Below are positions 43,265-51,220 of a stretch of DNA of 64,000 nucleotides, piece by piece. Where the stretch lies: contig NZ_CABUHK010000021.1 in assembly GCF_902491285.1 (NCBI RefSeq), forward strand, positions 4,485-68,484. Direction: 5' to 3'. A program made the translations under genes and the position numbers. The stretch comes from an uncultured Bacteroides sp. Its GTDB lineage: Bacteria > Bacteroidota > Bacteroidia > Bacteroidales > Bacteroidaceae. Under the pieces are notes generated by a model. It saw only the letters and a program-made list of their open reading frames with translations, was not told the DNA's origin and searched no databases. Position 1 is the first letter of the stretch. Each line of letters begins with the position of its first letter.

Positions 43265-45061
43265 ATGAGAAATTTTGCCAGTTACCAAGTCGATGTACGT
43301 CATCGCACGAGTGGAGTTATCAAAACAATCTGTAACCAATGTCTCCCGACGAGGCATAACAAGCGCGACCGTTCGCTGCGTGTCAATATCGACACCGGGC
43401 ATTGCCATTGTTACCATTGCGGAGCCGATTTCTACGTCCCCGACGATAATGAGGAGCGTGAGAAGGCGGAGCGTCGGGCAGCCCGCCAGCGTCGTGCGGC
43501 AGCCGTTCCGCAGCATTTTCAGCGTCCGGTGTTCGACGCTTCGAAGACAACGCTTTCCGAAGCCACGGAACGTTGGCTGGTCGAGACGCGCTGCATCCCG
43601 CAGTCCGTCATTGCCGCGCTGCGCATCACGGAGCAGGAAGAATTTATGCCGCAGTCCAGCACGAAGGAGCGTTGCGTCTGCTTCAACTACTTCGATGGCG
43701 GGCAACTCGTAAACACGAAATTCCGCAGTGGCAAGAAGCATTTCAAAATGGTGCAGGGAGCCGAACTGATTCCTTACAATATCGACTCCGTCGTAGGACA
43801 AACGTCCTGCATCATCCACGAAGGCGAACTGGATGCCGCTTCTTCCATCGCCGCCGGATTTGAAAGTGTAATCTCCGTCCCCGCCGGCGCCAACTCCAAT
43901 CTCTCGTGGCTCGACCGTTTCATGGAAACTCACTTCGAGGACTTGAAAGAAATCATCATTGCTGTAGACACCGATTCCCCCGGAATCCGCCTGCGCGACG
44001 AGCTTGTCAACCGCATGGGAGCCGAACGTTGCCGTATCGTCACTTACGGTCCGGAGTGCAAGGATGCCAACGAGCATCTCTGTAAATATGGCATTGAAAG
44101 TCTCCGCATCGCCATCGAGCAAGCGGCGGAAGTCCCGCTGGAAGGCATTTTTACCGCTGCCGACCTGCACAGCGACTTGCGTGCCTTGTTCGACAACGGT
44201 TTCGGTCCCGGTGCGGAGACCGGTTGGGAAGAAATGGATAAAATTTGTACTTACGAGCGTCGCCGCATCGTCATTGTGACCGGCATCCCCGGTGCGGGAA
44301 AATCAGAATGGGTGGACGAACTGGTGCTGCGCCTCTGCCTGCGGCATCAATGGAAGATTGGGTTTTTCAGTCCGGAGAATGTCCCCATCGTCTATCATCT
44401 CCGCAAACTGATTGAAAAACTTACCGGTCATCGCTTTCAGAACAACTGCGGCATGACGGACGCTCTTCTGGCACGCTCCGAAGAGTTTCTGGCGGAAAAC
44501 GTATCGCACATTTCCCTCAAAGGTGACGTCAGCCCCGACCGCGTGCTTGCCAAAGCTCGTGAACTCGTCGTCCGCCGTGGCTGCCGCATCTTCGTCTTTG
44601 ACCCTCTCAACCGCTTCGACCATGACCCCAAACCGGGACAGTCGGAAACGCAGTATCTCTCCAACTTATTGAATAAATTCACGGAATTTGCCACTCAATA
44701 TAATTGCCTGCTGATAGTTGTCGCCCACCCGCGCAAGATGAACCGCAATCCTGTGACGAATGCCACCCCGCGTGTGGAAATGTACGATATTAACGGCTCC
44801 GCAGATTTTTACAACAAGGCTGATTACGGAATTGTGGTAGAGCGTGACAAGGAAATCGGTATCACCCGCGTATATGTGGATAAAGTGAAATTCAAACATC
44901 TCGGCGTAGGTGGTGTGGCTACTTTCGTCTACGACCCCGTCAGTGGGCGGTATCTCCCCTGTGAAGAATCCCACGATCCTGCCGTGCCCATCGACCAGCG
45001 TACCCGGAATACCGTCTTCGACACTTCCTGCTGGCTACCGGAAAAAGAACTGTTTGATTAG
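43265..45061 (+). CDS. Twinkle/T7 gp4-like primase-helicase
   Basis: This 598-residue protein has an N-terminal zinc ribbon (CNQC near residue 23 and HCYHCGADF near 45-52). A TOPRIM domain follows at about 170-270 (IIHEGELDAASSIAAGF, IIIAVDTDSPG). A RecA/DnaB-type SF4 helicase domain comes at about 310-570 (Walker A GIPGAGKSE, Walker B IFVFDPLNRFD). This is the domain order of bacteriophage T7 gp4 and mitochondrial Twinkle. The Cys pattern suggests primase template recognition may be retained. No replication origin or polymerase is nearby; the protein lies in a polysaccharide locus. Confidence 0.88.
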   Translation: MRNFASYQVDVRHRTSGVIKTICNQCLPTRHNKRDRSLRVNIDTGHCHCYHCGADFYVPDDNEEREKAERRAARQRRAAAVPQHFQRPVFDASKTTLSEATERWLVETRCIPQSVIAALRITEQEEFMPQSSTKERCVCFNYFDGGQLVNTKFRSGKKHFKMVQGAELIPYNIDSVVGQTSCIIHEGELDAASSIAAGFESVISVPAGANSNLSWLDRFMETHFEDLKEIIIAVDTDSPGIRLRDELVNRMGAERCRIVTYGPECKDANEHLCKYGIESLRIAIEQAAEVPLEGIFTAADLHSDLRALFDNGFGPGAETGWEEMDKICTYERRRIVIVTGIPGAGKSEWVDELVLRLCLRHQWKIGFFSPENVPIVYHLRKLIEKLTGHRFQNNCGMTDALLARSEEFLAENVSHISLKGDVSPDRVLAKARELVVRRGCRIFVFDPLNRFDHDPKPGQSETQYLSNLLNKFTEFATQYNCLLIVVAHPRKMNRNPVTNATPRVEMYDINGSADFYNKADYGIVVERDKEIGITRVYVDKVKFKHLGVGGVATFVYDPVSGRYLPCEESHDPAVPIDQRTRNTVFDTSCWLPEKELFD

Positions 45062-45108
45062 TGATTAACGGAGGAGTGATCACTAATCGCTACCCCGTTA
45101 ATCACTAT

Positions 45109-45366
45109 CTACGGTTCTTCGAGCACTTCCACGATGAGCCGTACCTGTGCGGGAGTGTAGCGTCTGCTTCGGGGATTCATGCCGGTGGCGAGCAGACGCT
45201 CTTTCAGTCCTGGTGCAGCGTCTATCCATTCGTTGAACCGGGCTACTGCGCTCTGTTGCTTGATGTAGGGGAGATATAATGCGGCAAGCTCGCCTTTTCC
45301 GTAGCTGCGGTATTGGAATGCTTTTTCTTCTTCCTGTTCGGGAAGATTGTCGGATTTTGCTTTCAT
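45109..45366 (-). CDS. DUF4248 protein
   Basis: This 85-residue protein matches DUF4248, a small Bacteroidales family seen with primase, HU-like and amidase genes in polysaccharide loci: YRSYGKGELAALYLPYI, FNEWIDAAPGLKERLLATGM and YTPAQVRLIVEVL. The C-terminal part reads like a small winged-helix or HTH. It is the only minus-strand gene inside the central cassette. Confidence 0.82.
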   Translation of the reverse strand: MKAKSDNLPEQEEEKAFQYRSYGKGELAALYLPYIKQQSAVARFNEWIDAAPGLKERLLATGMNPRSRRYTPAQVRLIVEVLEEP

Positions 45367-45538
45367 TGATAGGGTGGTTGAGTTTGTTTTTACTAGCTAT
45401 AAAGTTACGCATTTTTACTGAGTTGTGCAAGTTTTGGGTAATCTCATTTGAGGGAAATTGAAAACATCAGGGAAGATTGAAAAGGAATGGGGGGACGTTA
45501 AAAAAAGGAAAAGAAACCGCTCACTATGAAAAATATAG

Positions 45539-45573
45539 TATCTTTGTATAGACCGGATACATCTCGGTCTATA
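45539..45573 (+). promoter_or_regulatory. Promoter and palindromic leader of the Rpn nuclease gene
   Basis: TATCTTTG (45539-45546) is a full -7 match. It is followed directly by a 9-bp perfect inverted repeat (45547-45555 with 45565-45573, 9-base loop) that ends 19 bases before the ATG. The position at the transcript start suits an operator or a 5' hairpin. Confidence 0.55.
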
Positions 45574-45592
45574 CAAACGTAAAACAAAGAAA

Positions 45593-46465
45593 ATGGGAAA
45601 ATTTATCAATCCGTTTACGGACGTAGGTTTTAAAAAGATATTCGGGCAGGAAATTACGAAAGACTTGCTGATTGATTTCTTGAACGGCCTGCTTGTAAAC
45701 GAGAAGAGTATCACGGATATCACTTTTTTGGATAAGGAGTTACTTCCTGAATACATGGGCGACCGCGGAGTTATTTACGATATTTATTGTACGACAGAGA
45801 GTGGTGAACAGTTTATTGTGGAGATGCAGAACAAGCAGCAGACGAATTTTAAGGAGCGGGCTCTTTTTTATTTATCGCATACTGTTGCCCGGCAAGGAGA
45901 GCGGGGCGCTCATTGGCAGTTTGACTTGAAAGCGGTGTATGGCGTGTTTTTCCTGAACTTCTGTCTGGCAGACGCTCCGCACAAACTTCGGACGGACGTG
46001 GTGTTGGCCGACCGTGATACGCATGAAACATTTTCGGATAAGTTACGTTTTATCTTTATCGAGCTTCCTTCTTTTCACAAAGAGGAATCGGAATGTGAAA
46101 CTGATTTTGAACGTTGGATTTATGTATTGAAGAATATGGACACATTGAAAAGAATGCCTTTCAAGGCACGAAAATCTGTCTTCGAGAAGTTGGAGAAGAT
46201 TGTGGACATTGCTTCCCTGACTAAAGAAGAGCGCATGAAATACGATGAGAGTATCAAAGTGTTTCGTGACCAACTGGCTACCATCTCGTTCGCGGAAGAA
46301 AAAGGCTGGCGAAAAGGACTGGAGAGAGGGATGGAAGAAGGTGTGGAGAAAGGTATGAAGGAAAAGAGCTGGGAAATAGCCCGTAACCTTAAGAAATTAG
46401 GAGTTTCCACCGATACTATCTCTCAGGCTTCCGGACTTTCCGTAGAAGAAATTGAAAATATCTGA
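45593..46465 (+). CDS. Rpn/PD-(D/E)XK nuclease-family transposase-like protein
   Basis: This 290-residue protein has the typical start NPFTDVGFKKIFGQE of Bacteroidetes Rpn/PDDEXK_2 proteins, catalytic-type Asp in YDIYCTTESGE and Glu-x-Gln in FIVEMQNKQQ (about 62-80). The C-terminus has MEEGVEKGMKEKSWEIARNL-type charged repeats, and a short helix at the end (VSTDTISQASGLSVEEIENI) common to the group. Rpn proteins of E. coli promote RecA-independent recombination and have DNase activity; some are linked to phage defence. It has its own promoter and terminator inside the central cassette, so it looks like a separate insertion. Confidence 0.85.
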   Translation: MGKFINPFTDVGFKKIFGQEITKDLLIDFLNGLLVNEKSITDITFLDKELLPEYMGDRGVIYDIYCTTESGEQFIVEMQNKQQTNFKERALFYLSHTVARQGERGAHWQFDLKAVYGVFFLNFCLADAPHKLRTDVVLADRDTHETFSDKLRFIFIELPSFHKEESECETDFERWIYVLKNMDTLKRMPFKARKSVFEKLEKIVDIASLTKEERMKYDESIKVFRDQLATISFAEEKGWRKGLERGMEEGVEKGMKEKSWEIARNLKKLGVSTDTISQASGLSVEEIENI

Positions 46466-46482
46466 TGATAAGCACTTACAGG

Positions 46483-46522
46483 AATGGCGGCATGAGATTC
46501 GGAATCATGCTGCCATTTTTGT
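46483..46522 (+). terminator. Intrinsic terminator after the Rpn gene
   Basis: A 13-bp stem (46483-46495 with 46505-46517, one G-T pair) followed by T residues. Confidence 0.8.
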
Positions 46523-46625
46523 ATCTTGGGCATTCAAAGATAGCAATGCCTGTTTTTATTCCTCTTTATTCCCTCTTAATCCTGCGTAGCCCGATGTAAC
46601 CCGTCAGGCTGCCGGTGTGTTGCCG

Positions 46626-46633
46626 TATCTTTG
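46626..46633 (+). promoter_or_regulatory. -7 element for the HU-like/amidase genes
   Basis: TATCTTTG is a full consensus match, 55 bases before the HU-like ATG at 46689. Confidence 0.5.
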
Positions 46634-46688
46634 TTTCACCATCAGAAAGGGAGAATGTCCTTCCTTTCGTAGAAACAATCTTTTAAGT

Positions 46689-47219
46689 ATGGCAACAGTT
46701 ACAGTAGTGCGCTACAAGCGCAGAAAACGAATCGGTGATGACGAGTCGCCGATGGTGTACGCTCTCAAACCCAAGTCCGGGGAAGCGAAAATCTATTCCA
46801 TTGAATCTTTGGCGCGTGAAATCGAGTCTATCGGAGCACTTTCGGTAGAAGACGTGTCGCACGTCATGAAGTCCTTTGTCCGTGCGATGAAGAAAGTCCT
46901 TGTGGCGGGCAATAAGGTGAAAGTCGAAGGGCTGGGTATCTTTTATACTACGCTGACTTGTCCCGGTGTAGAGGTGGAAAAGGATTGCACCGTGAAGAAT
47001 ATCACCCGTGTCAACCTTCGTTTCAAAGTCGATAATTCCTTGCGTCTTGCCAACGACAGCACGGCGACCACTCGTGGCGGGGAGAATAATATGACCTTTG
47101 AGCTGCTCTCGGATAAGAAGTCAGCGTCCGGCGGGAACGGAAGTGGCGGTTCCGGTGGTTCCGGCGAAGGAGAAGGCGGTGACGGCGGAGAGACTCCCGA
47201 CCCGGACCCGGCAGCTTAG
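46689..47219 (+). CDS. HU-like DNA-binding protein with Gly-rich acidic tail
   Basis: This 176-residue protein starts at the ATG at 46689, where the Bacteroides HU-like N-terminus (MATVTVVRYKRRKRIGDDES) begins. The DNABII fold covers about 10-120, with the arm region KVEGLGIFYTTLTCPGVEVE. The last 35 residues are a glycine-rich, acidic low-complexity tail (GSGGSGGSGEGEGG). It should bend or bind DNA in the nucleoid. HU-like genes of this kind are usual companions of amidase genes at Bacteroides polysaccharide loci. It is first in a three-gene unit. Confidence 0.88.
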   Translation: MATVTVVRYKRRKRIGDDESPMVYALKPKSGEAKIYSIESLAREIESIGALSVEDVSHVMKSFVRAMKKVLVAGNKVKVEGLGIFYTTLTCPGVEVEKDCTVKNITRVNLRFKVDNSLRLANDSTATTRGGENNMTFELLSDKKSASGGNGSGGSGGSGEGEGGDGGETPDPDPAA

Positions 47220-47312
47220 TCGTATTTCCGGCTTACGGCTATTTCCCGACGGCAGGCTAGTGCACGGCTTTCCGTCTTCATATCAATAAAATAAACTATA
47301 AAATGCAAAGAA

Positions 47313-47405
47313 ATGATTGACAGAATCTTAGACATTGTATTGGAAGTCCTGTTCTTCTTTCGCAGAAAGAGAAAGGGCAAAAAGAGTGAAAGGACGGGTC
47401 GATGA
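47313..47405 (+). CDS. 30-residue amphipathic basic micro-protein
   Basis: MIDRILDIVLEVLFFFRRKR plus a lysine-rich tail: an N-terminal hydrophobic helix followed by a strongly basic end, the layout of a small membrane-associated peptide. Its TGA overlaps the amidase ATG (47402) by ATGA, so it is translated before, and probably coupled to, the amidase. Bacteroides loci often have a tiny ORF at this point between HU-like and amidase genes; the usual one has a different sequence. A holin-like or phage-lysis relic is one possibility. Confidence 0.55.
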   Translation: MIDRILDIVLEVLFFFRRKRKGKKSERTGR

Positions 47406-47854
47406 GGAAGATTGACCTGATTGTAATCCACTGTTCCGCCACCAGGGCGGACAGGGATTTCACGGAAGATGATTTGGAAGTGTGCCACCGGCGACGTGGT
47501 TTCAACGGGACGGGGTATCATTTCTATATTCGCAAAAATGGGGACATAAAAACGACTCGTGCCATCGAACGGGTTGGTGCGCATACAAAGGGACACAACT
47601 TGAACAGTATAGGTATCTGCTATGAGGGCGGACTCGATTGCCACGGTCGTCCTGCCGATACCCGCACGGAGTGGCAGATTCATTCAATGCACGTGCTTAT
47701 CCTCACGCTGCTGCGTGATTATCTCGGTTGCCGCATTTGCGGGCATCGTGACTTGAGTCCGGATTTGAACGGAAACGGAGAAATCGAGCCGGAAGAGTGG
47801 GTGAAGGCTTGCCCGTGCTTTGAGGTGAATACTCAGATTATTAAAAGCTTTTGA
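47402..47854 (+). CDS. N-acetylmuramoyl-L-alanine amidase (Amidase_2)
   Basis: This 150-residue protein is of the T7-lysozyme type: IVIHCSATRADRDFT with the first zinc His, GYHFYIRKNG, and RICGHRDLSPDLNGNGEIEP with the second His, plus a Cys zinc ligand in the final ACPCFEV. It cleaves the bond between muramic acid and L-Ala. It has no signal peptide, so export would need the preceding micro-protein or another route, as for phage endolysins. It is the last gene of the plus-strand cassette. Confidence 0.9.
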   Translation: MRKIDLIVIHCSATRADRDFTEDDLEVCHRRRGFNGTGYHFYIRKNGDIKTTRAIERVGAHTKGHNLNSIGICYEGGLDCHGRPADTRTEWQIHSMHVLILTLLRDYLGCRICGHRDLSPDLNGNGEIEPEEWVKACPCFEVNTQIIKSF

Positions 47855-47890
47855 TAAAAAGAATATTCGGAAATGTAATAGTATCAAAGG

Positions 47891-47936
47891 AAAGACTTGC
47901 GACAAGTATATGTACTTGGTTGCAAGTCTTTTTTAT
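47891..47936. terminator. Terminator between the amidase and the right polysaccharide block
   Basis: A 10-bp stem (47891-47900 with 47922-47931), T-rich on the right side and A-rich on the left, between convergent genes. Confidence 0.8.
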
Positions 47937-47948
47937 ATCAAATTGTCT

Positions 47949-49067
47949 TTACTTGGCAAATTCTTTGTATATCTTTAGCAACGATTCCGCCGTATTCCGC
48001 CAAGAGAACATCCGGCTGCGGTTGAGCCCGTATTCCACTTGCTGCTGATAGAACGCTTCGTCTTCTTCGAGTTGCAGTATCTTGTCTGTAATATCTTCCA
48101 CGTTGAAAGGGTCTGCCAGCAAAGCGCCTTCGCCTGCTATTTCGGGCATGGCGGAAGTATTCCCTGCGATGATGGGCGTTCCGCAAGCCATCGCCTCGAG
48201 CATCGGGATGCCGAAACTTTCGCGAAGCGAAGGATACAGGAATGCGAATGCACCCCCATAAAGTGCCGCAAGGTCAGTATTCGCAATATATCCGGGGAAG
48301 CGGAGCGAACTTTTTATTTCCGTGATTTTCTCGTCTTCCAGTATCCGGTCGATAGCGTCTTCTTTGAGGTCGGCGATAAGTAACGGCAATTTCTTAGTTG
48401 ATTTTTTCAGATAATCGCTGTATGCTTTCAGCACTCTCGGAGTGTTCTTTTTGGGGTCTGTGTTTCCCAGGAAGAACAGGTAATCGTCTGCGTCGATATA
48501 CTTCCGCGTAATCTCCGGCGCTTTGGGTTGCAGGTGGAAGTGACTGTTGAATCCGTTGTACACGGCTACCAGTTGTTCGTCGGGCAGGTGCAGGGCTTCG
48601 AGAATACGCTTCCGCTCGAACTGGGAGACGGTGATAATCTTTTCGCATTTCGGCAGGATGCGCGGAACGACGAGACGGCGATAATGCCACCCCATTTCCT
48701 GATACCATGACAGGCTGGACGATTGGCGTTTCTCCAGATAGATTATGTCATGCAATGTCAGTACCAGGGGCACGGGGCAGTGCAGGGGGGCGGTGTTGCT
48801 TGTGCAATGTAGCAAATCGGGCTTGATACGCTTTACCGCACGGGGGAGCGCCACTTGTTCCCAAAGCGGATAGGTGGGGCATTTCAATTCGATGATATGC
48901 ACGTTGTCCGAACTTTTGAGACATCTGTCTTCGCCGGGACTGACAAAGATGAAGTATTCGTTCTCATGGTCCATTTTCTGTAACTCCCGAATCGTTTCAA
49001 GAGCGACGAAATCCATCCCATGCTTGTTGGGGCGGAAGATACGCTGGGCTTCGATGGCTATTCTCAT
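47949..49067 (-). CDS. Family 4 glycosyltransferase
   Basis: This 372-residue GT-B protein starts at the ATG at 49067; the frame is open upstream but the earlier codons overlap the preceding glycosyltransferase gene. Motifs include IAIEAQRIFRPNKHGMDFV, LTLHDIIYLEKRQ, FFLGNTDPKKNTPRVLKAYS and SLRESFGIPMLEAMACGTPI with the E-x7-E nucleotide-sugar site. It is the last gene of the right polysaccharide operon. Confidence 0.88.
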   Translation of the reverse strand: MRIAIEAQRIFRPNKHGMDFVALETIRELQKMDHENEYFIFVSPGEDRCLKSSDNVHIIELKCPTYPLWEQVALPRAVKRIKPDLLHCTSNTAPLHCPVPLVLTLHDIIYLEKRQSSSLSWYQEMGWHYRRLVVPRILPKCEKIITVSQFERKRILEALHLPDEQLVAVYNGFNSHFHLQPKAPEITRKYIDADDYLFFLGNTDPKKNTPRVLKAYSDYLKKSTKKLPLLIADLKEDAIDRILEDEKITEIKSSLRFPGYIANTDLAALYGGAFAFLYPSLRESFGIPMLEAMACGTPIIAGNTSAMPEIAGEGALLADPFNVEDITDKILQLEEDEAFYQQQVEYGLNRSRMFSWRNTAESLLKIYKEFAK

Positions 49068-49102
49068 ATTCTTTTCGTTTAAGGAATTGTTCTTTTTTTG
49101 AT

Positions 49103-50290
49103 TTATTCTCCGTGCTCTGTATGGATAAACTTTTTGTAGGCTCCCTTCAGTTTGAACAGATTGCCGATGGTGGTCAATGCCAGCATGGGGATTCGTAATA
49201 CGGCTTTGCCCAGTTGTTTGTTGAACAAGTGTCCCGGTATGGGGAGTGTCATTGCTGCTATTTGGGCGGCGGAGAGTATCCACCATTTGACTGCTATCGT
49301 CCATTCGTGTCCGGTAGCAGTGCCTTGCAGGCTTAGCCATATGCCGATAATCGTGATGACAAGTGTCAGACCGAAGACGCCCGCCAGTTGTATCAGTCGC
49401 GGGGGAAGCATCCATTGGAGTATCTTGTCGCAATAGTCCGGGTTGCCTTGACCTATCGCTTTGGGCAAGCTGAGGAGCGAGCTGCGGAGAATACCGAACT
49501 GTGCGGCTATCCAGCGTTTCCGTTGGTTGCTGATGGCTTCCTCTTTCTGCGTTTTTTCGTCGTATATGGGAATTTGCGGCAGGTAGACGGTGTGGATGCG
49601 CTGTTGCAGAAGCAGCACTTCGAGTTCTTTGTCTTCGCCTGCTGTTTCGAGAAGCCGCACGTTTTGTCGGAACCAGTCGGCTTCAAAAGCCATTCCCGAA
49701 CCGGACAGGGCGGCGGAAAGTCCGAGGGCGTTGTGTCCGCTGCGGAAAATCCCGTTATTGATTTCTTCGCTGATACCGTCGAGAATAGAGATGTCAGTGT
49801 TCAGGTTTTTACCGGTGCGATGAGCCTGTACGGATTTTATTCCACTGTCGAAAGCACGGTTCACTTCGGCGAGAAAATCCGGTGAAGTCAGGTTGTCGGC
49901 ATCCATGATGACCACTATGTCATAGTGTTCGTCGCTGATGGAATCTACTGCCATTGTCAATGCTTTGGCTTTGGAACTGTCCTTGTAGTTGGCTGTCAAT
50001 AGGCGGATGGGCAGGGAACGCAAGTCTTCGTTGGTGGCAGGCTGCATCTGGTCGGAGATGACGATGATGTCAAACAGTTCCCGCGGATAGTCCTGTTGCA
50101 GGAAGCTACGTACGGAAGAGGCAATCACCCGGTCTTCCTTGTAAGCGGGGAAGAACACGATGAAGCGCCGGAGCGTGCGGGCTTCCGGGAAGCGGGGAGT
50201 CCGGTAGAACTTCGATGCGATGGCATACAGCAACAGATAGCAGACGCAAAGCGCAAGGAGTGTAAAGAGTATCCAGTCGATGATAATCAT
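49103..50290 (-). CDS. Membrane-bound family 2 glycosyltransferase
   Basis: This 395-residue protein has an N-terminal membrane helix (about 3-25). Its GT-A domain shows RRFIVFFPAYKEDRVIASSV, VVIMDADNLTSPD, GSGMAFEADW, EDKELEVLLLQQ and QRKRWIAAQ, the QxxRW-type motif of processive GT2 enzymes. C-terminal helices lie at about 290-345. It could be a repeat-unit polymerase or add a single sugar. Confidence 0.86.
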   Translation of the reverse strand: MIIIDWILFTLLALCVCYLLLYAIASKFYRTPRFPEARTLRRFIVFFPAYKEDRVIASSVRSFLQQDYPRELFDIIVISDQMQPATNEDLRSLPIRLLTANYKDSSKAKALTMAVDSISDEHYDIVVIMDADNLTSPDFLAEVNRAFDSGIKSVQAHRTGKNLNTDISILDGISEEINNGIFRSGHNALGLSAALSGSGMAFEADWFRQNVRLLETAGEDKELEVLLLQQRIHTVYLPQIPIYDEKTQKEEAISNQRKRWIAAQFGILRSSLLSLPKAIGQGNPDYCDKILQWMLPPRLIQLAGVFGLTLVITIIGIWLSLQGTATGHEWTIAVKWWILSAAQIAAMTLPIPGHLFNKQLGKAVLRIPMLALTTIGNLFKLKGAYKKFIHTEHGE

Positions 50291-50302
50291 AGTATTCGGA
50301 TT

Positions 50303-51220
50303 TTAGGGAGTTACTGTGTTTTTCTCGGACGAGGGGGAGAGCAGCCCGGTATTTACTCCGTAGAATACGGCTGCGGCGAGGTCGAAACGTCCTTTGAATG
50401 TATAGGTCAGGATGTTTTTGGTGGCAGCTATGGTGCTTTGGTAGAGGACGGCGGCGATGCGGTCGAATCCTCTCAGGTTGCGGCGGGCGTAGAATAGGCG
50501 GTTGCGTGTCAGGTAGTAGGTGCGCAGTTTGCTGAGTTGCCCGGTGCTCTGGCTTTCTTTATGGAAGACGGTGCAGCGAGGGTCGTACCATAGCTCGTAG
50601 CCGGCACGTGTCATGCTGGTGCTCCAGTCCAACTCTTCGTAATAGAGGAAGAATATTTCCGGCATCATTCCCGCTTTTTCTATCACTTCCCGCTTGAGCA
50701 TCATGGCTGCGCCGTGTAGGTAGGGGGTGGGGTGGGGTGTGTCGAATGTGCCGTCGTCCGGGCAATCGAAACCGAGCATATGGTTGCGTAACGTGATGCG
50801 TGACAATGGGGTGAATCCGGCAAACTGTATGTGTTGCGGTGGAAAGGCGAAACGTATCTTAGGCGATACGCCGCCTATTTCGGGACGGCTTTCGAGGCGT
50901 TCTATCAGGCAGGCGATATGGTCTGACTCGATGTAGGTGTCGTTGTTGATGAAGAACAGGTATTTCCCTTTTGCCGCACGGATGCCGATGTTGTTGCCGC
51001 CGGAGAAACCGCGGTTCTCGTTGCTGCGGATGGCGACGACGGAAGGGTATAGTTGGCCTATCCGGGCTGCTTCATCTTCGCGGGAGGCGTTGTCTACCAC
51101 AATGATTTCGTAGCTTACGGAGTGTATCTTGTCTTGCAAGGATTCTATCAGTTCGCAGGTGTCCTTAAAGCCGTTGTAGCAGATAGTGATAAAGGATATG
51201 TCCGGTGTGTTGTTTGTCAT
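50303..51220 (-). CDS. Family 2 glycosyltransferase, rhamnosyltransferase-like
   Basis: This 305-residue protein starts at the ATG at 51220, overlapping the end of the upstream polymerase gene by 4 bases. GT-A motifs: ISFITICYNGFKDTCELIES, VVDNASREDE, NENRGFSGGNNIGI and YLFFINNDTY (DxD-like). The layout is that of dTDP-rhamnosyl- and related transferases. A hydrophobic segment near the C-terminus could attach it to the membrane. Confidence 0.85.
   Translation of the reverse strand: MTNNTPDISFITICYNGFKDTCELIESLQDKIHSVSYEIIVVDNASREDEAARIGQLYPSVVAIRSNENRGFSGGNNIGIRAAKGKYLFFINNDTYIESDHIACLIERLESRPEIGGVSPKIRFAFPPQHIQFAGFTPLSRITLRNHMLGFDCPDDGTFDTPHPTPYLHGAAMMLKREVIEKAGMMPEIFFLYYEELDWSTSMTRAGYELWYDPRCTVFHKESQSTGQLSKLRTYYLTRNRLFYARRNLRGFDRIAAVLYQSTIAATKNILTYTFKGRFDLAAAVFYGVNTGLLSPSSEKNTVTP

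Noticed and set aside
43112..44170. Long minus-strand open frame of 352 codons
   Set aside because: It lies entirely antisense to the primase-helicase gene, whose zinc, TOPRIM and helicase motifs are clear.
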